In this document: piece by piece, positions 59,095-64,000 of the stretch
Position numbering within the stretch: the stretch's first letter is position 1
Layout: every line of letters begins with the position of its first letter
Assembly (NCBI RefSeq): GCF_009727055.1
Contig: NC_052354.1
Coordinates: 46,572,263-46,636,262, forward strand
Source: Benincasa hispida
Lineage: Eukaryota; Streptophyta; Magnoliopsida; Cucurbitales; Cucurbitaceae
DNA length: 64,000 bases
Direction: 5' to 3'
The notes under the pieces: model-generated
The model's input: only the letters and a program-made list of their open reading frames with translations
Database searches by the model: none
What the model was told of the DNA's origin: nothing
Program-made: the position numbers and the translations under genes

Positions 59095-59109
59095 CACCCC
59101 CAAATTTAG
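59095..59109 (-). other. Polypurine tract of element F
   Basis: Minus strand CTAAATTTGGGGGTG next to the LTR start TGATAAC. Confidence 0.85.
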
Positions 59110-60807
59110 ATATATGTTTGTCCTCAAGCATATCTTCTACCAAGGCAATCCTGCTCCAATCCTATCCTATATTTCTACGATGATTAGTTGCTCCGAATGT
59201 TACACTTAGGCACATTACCTGACATCGCACGTTCCTTCTATCCTCGTTAATTCTTAGCAAGCCCTACTTTATTCTTCTATGTAACAAAATTCTGCTCAAA
59301 GACACTTTTCTAGTTTTCAAAATAGAATGTTTATCTCTTCTTTATCAAAACAACTAGATGTATCTAAATGCGGTGAGCAAAACTTTGTGTCATTTATTCA
59401 CTTAGAGACATTGGTCATGGTTACACTTTTCATTTTGGCTTGTCCCCACAGGTGTCATGCGAACATCTAACTACGGTTGTGTGCCAGTTTCAACTTTAAC
59501 TCATGATAACCAGAGGAGTTGTCTCTTGCATTCTTTTATTTTTCTCTTTTTGGTTTATGCTACGTTGTTCTTGGAAACCCACCTTCGTTTTGGCATGCTC
59601 CTACAGGTGTCATACGAACATCCAACTACAAGCAGACTCCTTTCACAACTAAACTCTTATCAGGTTAGGAACAGTTTTAAAATTTTCCCTTGCGCTGACA
59701 TTGGAGTTTTGCATAAATTATATATTTTATTTTTATTATTTTATTTTATTATTTTTAAAAATGGAATGAAAATGGACGCATTTTCTTAAATACTGCATAC
59801 TTCTGATTTCATCTGCTCAGACCTTCCCCACCCCCAAATTTAAAGATGAGCAAGGTCCTCATTGCGTTGTTTGGGTAGACTAGACAAACACTTAGAAGAA
59901 AATATCAAAAAGAAGGTTTGAGCAGAACTTTGAAAGATAAAAGGTAAAGTACTGCTAAACTAAGAGTTAACTAAGTGTTAATCAGAATTTACTAAGTATG
60001 AGAATTGTTTCTAAGTGTAACACATAATACATCATAGCAACGCAATGAAGATCGTAAAAATACAAGTGTAAAAATATAGCAAAGATTAAAAGAAGATAAG
60101 GAAAGAGGCACAAGCAAAGAGTAGAGTGAATTATGTACTTTGATTGTATTTACTATTAACAAAGTATGCGAATATATTACAAATGATCGCATTACAAAAA
60201 AAAATTCATTGCATGTATAGGATTCAAAGAATTTTGATCAACTTACAAAATAATAAAAGGATAGTGCATGATTTAAAATTCACACTATGCTTCCAATAAA
60301 CACAGATACATTTTTGCCAAGGATGGGCAACACGCATACATCCACGCTGCACACCCCTTACCTAAACATATTTTTGGAGGGTACCTCAACATGGTGCATT
60401 TAACTAAGGCCGAGCAAAGGACGTATACATGTGCAACACACCCCTCACCGCAATGCATTTGGGTTTACTAGATGCAAATCTTTTCTTATTTCCACTTACT
60501 ACACCCATCCTCTCGTTTCAGTTTATTTTCCTCTCTTCATAATTTATCAAAAATGTAGGTCGTAAAGACCTTGCGGTAATTTATCTCAACCTTCACAAAA
60601 TTATATGCCCGTCGCTGCTATATTTAAAGTATGGGAACCTATGCGAAATTAAATTACCAAAACATTAAAGACAAATCCTACTACACAATAATTACGGAAT
60701 TAAGAAAATTGTAAAAGGAAGCGGTAAAGAAAGCAAGTAAACATAGATAGGAAGGCCGATTGAAAGAAGTTCTTAGAGTTACCGCAATTGCTTTCCCTGC
60801 AAACAGT
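59110..60807 (-). mobile_element. 3' noncoding region of element F
   Basis: About 1.7 kb between the integrase stop and the PPT with no supported open frame. Contains the duplicated motif with GTGTCAT.CGAACATC.AACTAC (59420-59511 and 59576-59664) and a second polypurine tract (59826-59845), in the same order as in E1. Confidence 0.75.
59826..59845 (-). other. Second polypurine tract in element F
   Basis: Minus strand CTTTAAATTTGGGGGTGGGG, about 730 bases upstream of the LTR-adjacent tract. Confidence 0.6.
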
Positions 60808-62165
60808 CTAATCTTGCTTGCCCAAGTCAATGGTATCTATGCGACGATCGAAGCTGCCTCCATAGTAGAGCTTGATCCGCTGACCATTGACTTTGAATGT
60901 GCTGCTCCCGCCTAAAGTTGTTAATTCCACTACTCCGTGAGGAAAGATTGTCTTGATTCGAAATGGCCCCGACCAGGGAGACTTCAACTTTCCTGGGAAC
61001 AGTCGCAAACGTGCATTAAATAACAACATTTGTTGGCCTTCGGTGAATGTCCGATCATTGATGCGGTCGTCATGCCATTTCTTTGTTTTCTTCTTATGTA
61101 TCTTGGCATTTTCATAGGCATCCCTTCGCCATTCGACCAGCTGATTCAATTGCAGCTTCCGGACTTTCCCCACACTGGCTAAATCAAACTTTAGCTTCTT
61201 GCAGGCCCACATCGCCTTGTGTTCCAACTCAAGCAATAGATGGCAAGCTTTCCCGAAGATCAGGGTATACGGAGACATGTCGATTGGTGTTTGTAGGTAG
61301 TCCTGTAAGCCCATAGTAGCCCATAGTGCTTCATCAAGCTTGGGTGACAATCCCTCCTGGCAGTATTAACTACCTTCTCCAAGATAGTTTTGATCTCTCT
61401 GTTAGAAATCTCTGTCTGCCCATTAGTCTGTGGGTGATAAGCAGTTGCAACTCGATGGCTGACGTTGAATTTAGTCAACAGGTTAACAATTATGTGGTTG
61501 ATAAAGTGAGAGCCCTCATCACTTATTAAAGCCCATGGCATCCCATATCAAGCGAAAATGTTTTTCTTTAGAAACTTCGCCACAGTGGCTGCATCATTCT
61601 TGGCACATGTGATGGCCTCGACCCATTTTGATACATAATCAACCGTAACCAGAATATATTGATGACCTTCGGATAGTGGAAATGGGCCCATGAAGTCAAC
61701 TCCCCAAACACCGAATAATTCAACTTCTAAGATTGACGTCAAAGGAATTTCATTTCTTTTAGACATATTCCTTATCCTTTGACATCTATCACATTGCACA
61801 ACATGAGCATGGGCATCTTTGAATAGAGTTGGCCAAAAGTAGTAGCACTTTAAGACTTTTGTTGTGGTCCTTTGCCCCTCAAAATGTCCTCCATATGGAG
61901 ACTCATGACAGAGCTCTAAAATATGCTTGGCTTCATGCTCAGGAACGCATCGACGCATTATATGATTAGGTCCTTGTCGATATAGGAATGGATCATCCCA
62001 GAAATAAAATTTTGCGTCATGTCTTAGCTTCTTCTTCTGCTGGTATGTATAACCATCCGGTAGTTGACCGCAAACTATGAAGTTTACTATGTCCGCATAC
62101 CAGGGAACATTAACGTCTACTGCCATTAACAGCTCATCGGGGAATTACTCAAACAATAGCAAACT
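60808..62165 (-). pseudogene. Athila-like integrase (element F)
   Basis: Starts near 62165 (FPDELLMAVDVN). The zinc-binding H2C2 domain is at HILELCHESPYGGH and CDRCQRIRN. The core has all three acidic residues: Asp in WGVDFMGPFP, Asp in ISDEGSHF and Glu in [11 protein letters not shown]. The C-terminal part has GQQMLLFNARLRLFPGKLKS and PWSGPF. Only one stop (TGA at about 61547, in place of a usual Arg) and one frameshift (near 61330) break the frame, so this is the best preserved pol in the window. RT and RNase H upstream are missing at the junction with the next LTR. The gene ends at 60808. Confidence 0.9.
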
Positions 62166-63643
62166 CATGCAAAAGAAGTTTTATTACCAAATACTGCGAC
62201 ACTAATGCATTGTATTGCAGGATTTTTACAAGAAGCTAACGCATAGTCAAGAAGTGCCGCAAGGAAAGCTCTAGCGCATGGACCATGCGTCAGAGGGAAT
62301 TCAACGCAGAAAAGATTCCTTGATCTAGGCTGGTTGTGTCACATCACCACTTGCAAGTATGGGCACCTACAGCAAGAGGTGTCTGAAAAGCTTCCAAGCA
62401 ACAAACGGCGTCTGAAAAGCTCCCGAGAATCAGGCGACTGACCAGGGCATGGACTTTAATGTTGACCAGGGTATGGACTTTAATACTGCCCATTCACCAA
62501 GTGGACATGACCAACGCCTATAAATAGATGAAGTCCCTCCAGAGTTCACATTGAGAAAAATTATTCAATTCAGAAATTATCAAGATCCTTACTCTCTATA
62601 ATTAGTGTAGTCGTAGTTTAAGTTGTGTTGTGGTGCCAAGACGATCAGAAAGGTTGAGAACCACCACCACCGCAGGTCAGGGATTGGAGGAAGCCAAGCT
62701 TGAGAAAGACACTTCATTCTCTTCCTATACAAGTGATTCTACACAACATAATTGAGCCAAAGAAATACAACAGATTGTACTTTGCGGCTTGACTCGGTTC
62801 CTTTCATCTCATTTATCATTTTCGTTTCATTTGATTGAATATTTCTTTTATAAAGTCAATTTTCTTCTTTATAAAATTCATATATTTGATCCATCACATT
62901 TTTGCCATTGGTTATTTCTTGTTCATGTTCAATGCATTCATACGTTATGTAAAACTTCATTTCAAACGCTTAAGCCAACTTGATCACTTAGTAAAAGCAT
63001 CTTAAACTTAGATTATTCGAGAGAATAACTAAGTTGCATCAAGTAGGATGCCTAGTACAGCTAGAGATAGAATTACTGGTGTTTATTGCATTCTGTATTA
63101 GATGCATGCACCCTAGAGATAGGTTTTGTATGTTATTTGCATTGAGAAATGTTGAATAAAGTTTAGCGCATAAACAAAAGATAAGCAATTCATCCCATCT
63201 CATCCACATCACATTCTGGTTTGTGTACACTCATCTTAGACCGACGCATCCACTTACATTAAACTCCATTTTCGCATGATCCATCACTCACCACTCAACT
63301 CTTTTGTATCATCTTGCACAGGCACAACACTTAGTGTAAATAACACATTTCTCTTCATATATTTAGGAAAACCCCTACAATAGATACAATGCAAGGTCTG
63401 TGTTTGTTTAACTGAATCCCTGAGTTCGACCATGGACTTGCCAGGAGCCTAAATTAGATTTATACTTGGGTCTGGTTTAGGAAAACTTGAACATCATTAA
63501 AAGAAGTGTTGTGCGTTTTGTTGCATCTTTCTAACGCACTAATGCGTTACAAATACTTCAACGCATCACTTATACTTGGAACTTATTCTTCCAATTTATT
63601 TTATACAATACACTCCTAGAGTGAATCACGATAGCAATGAACA
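62166..63643 (+). mobile_element. 5' LTR of plus-strand Athila-like element G (left end uncertain)
   Basis: The plus-strand order TATAAATA (62519-62526), the CCTGAGTTCGACCATGG box (63416-63432), TTATACTTGGGTCTGG and GAAAACTTG is that of Athila-like LTRs. It is followed by a PBS and a gag start. The right end is near 63643 (ATGAACA). The left end is not fixed; integrase of element F ends about 62165, and I see neither the U3 hairpin nor a target duplication there. Short direct repeats of 24 bp (62439-62484) and 29 bp (62381-62421) lie in U3. Confidence 0.7.
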
Positions 63644-63649
63644 AGTTTT

Positions 63650-63667
63650 TGCCGCCGTTGTCGGGAT
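63650..63667 (+). other. Primer-binding site, tRNA-Asp, degraded (element G)
   Basis: TGCCGCCGTTGTCGGGAT against the ideal TGGCGCCGTTGCCGGGGA: 14 of 18 match. Position just after the LTR end supports it. Confidence 0.75.
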
Positions 63668-63764
63668 TCAGAAACAAGACTAACCAGAAATTTCGTTTGT
63701 ATCTGTTGTAGGAACACTTCGGTCGAGGGAGTATTACAAGCTACGCCTAAGCTTGTGAATGTTT

Positions 63765-64000
63765 ATGAGCAGGGAAAGCACTCCTGAACTCATATACGAC
63801 CCCGAGATTGAAAGGACCTTCCGGCGTAGGAACCGATCTAACCGTGTCGAAGGTTGAGGCCTGTCTCTTATACACATCTAGATGTGTATAAGAGACAGGA
63901 TCTAACCGTGTCGAAGGTTGAGGCAGCAATTTCTCAGATAACTGAAAAGGCAACGAGCAATGGTGAAAGAATAGGAAAATCAACAACTAGTTCATGTTGC
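63765..64000 (+). pseudogene. Start of Athila-like gag (element G), cut by window end
   Basis: ATG at 63765 begins MSRESTPELIYDPEIERTFR, the usual acidic-then-basic opening of these gag proteins. TGA at 63855-63857 ends the frame after 30 codons. The stop is outside the adapter and remains when the artefact at 63861-63898 is disregarded, so the gene is broken in the element itself or the base is an assembly error. Confidence 0.65.
63861..63898. other. Nextera mate-pair junction adapter (assembly artefact)
   Basis: Two head-to-head 19-bp Tn5 mosaic ends, CTGTCTCTTATACACATCT and AGATGTGTATAAGAGACAG. It is flanked by a 26-base direct repeat (63835-63860 and 63899-63924). Its minus-strand translation gives the familiar SYTHLDVYKRQ artefact peptide. 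It is synthetic sequence and not a feature of the genome. Confidence 0.97.

Noticed and set aside
63861..63898. A real Tn5-type insertion
   Set aside because: Only the synthetic junction of two 19-bp mosaic ends is present with no transposon body, and the flanking duplication is 26 bp where Tn5 makes 9 bp.

Overview
This is plant nuclear DNA from a gene-poor, AT-rich region built almost entirely of decayed transposable elements. The families are those of an angiosperm: Ty1/copia elements primed by initiator tRNA-Met, Athila/Tat-like Ty3/gypsy elements primed by tRNA-Asp, chromovirus (Tekay/Del-like) LTRs and a hAT DNA transposon. Short palindromic repeats built on GATAGACA/CTATCA and the copia LTR family (start TGTTGGGGTTGATG) are ones I associate with Cucurbitaceae; that placement is inference. 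No complete host gene, rRNA, tRNA or CRISPR array is visible, and every coding stretch of an element carries stops, frameshifts or deletions.

Layout, left to right. 1-2175: minus-strand copia fragment (zinc knuckle, protease, integrase) fused to its leader. 2525-5141: polypurine tract and 3' LTR of another copia, split by an Athila-like solo LTR. 5548-13800: a stack of four solo LTRs nested in one another (chromovirus outside, an Athila-like LTR and a copia LTR inside it, and a second Athila-like LTR inside the copia LTR), each with an intact 5-bp target-site duplication. 14585-25316: MITE-like inverted-repeat halves flanking a minus-strand copia whose leader holds a 2.7-kb hAT remnant. 25317-29370: the lowest-repeat stretch, with one candidate host exon. 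29376-31055: Athila-like solo LTR. 31200-34466: plus-strand copia with LTR, PBS, gag and protease, cut by another copia LTR. 36117-40494: an Athila-like element with two LTRs and no coding sequence. 40492-45699: a related element with gag and a 3' ORF but no pol. 45700-47903: half an LTR and a palindrome-rich low-complexity tract. 47904-52138: plus-strand copia fragment containing a chromovirus solo LTR. 52139-62165: three Athila-like fragments joined in minus orientation (LTR, protease, gag; protease, RT; LTR, 3' noncoding region, integrase). 62166-64000: a plus-strand Athila-like 5' LTR, PBS and gag start, interrupted by a 38-bp Nextera mate-pair junction adapter, an assembly artefact.

There is no operon or pathway here; the relations are insertion order and deletion. 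The points most worth follow-up are a covarying GAAA-tetraloop hairpin at the first bases of seven Athila-like LTRs, a duplicated motif between two polypurine tracts in the 3' noncoding region of two Athila-like elements, and the dated nest of solo LTRs.
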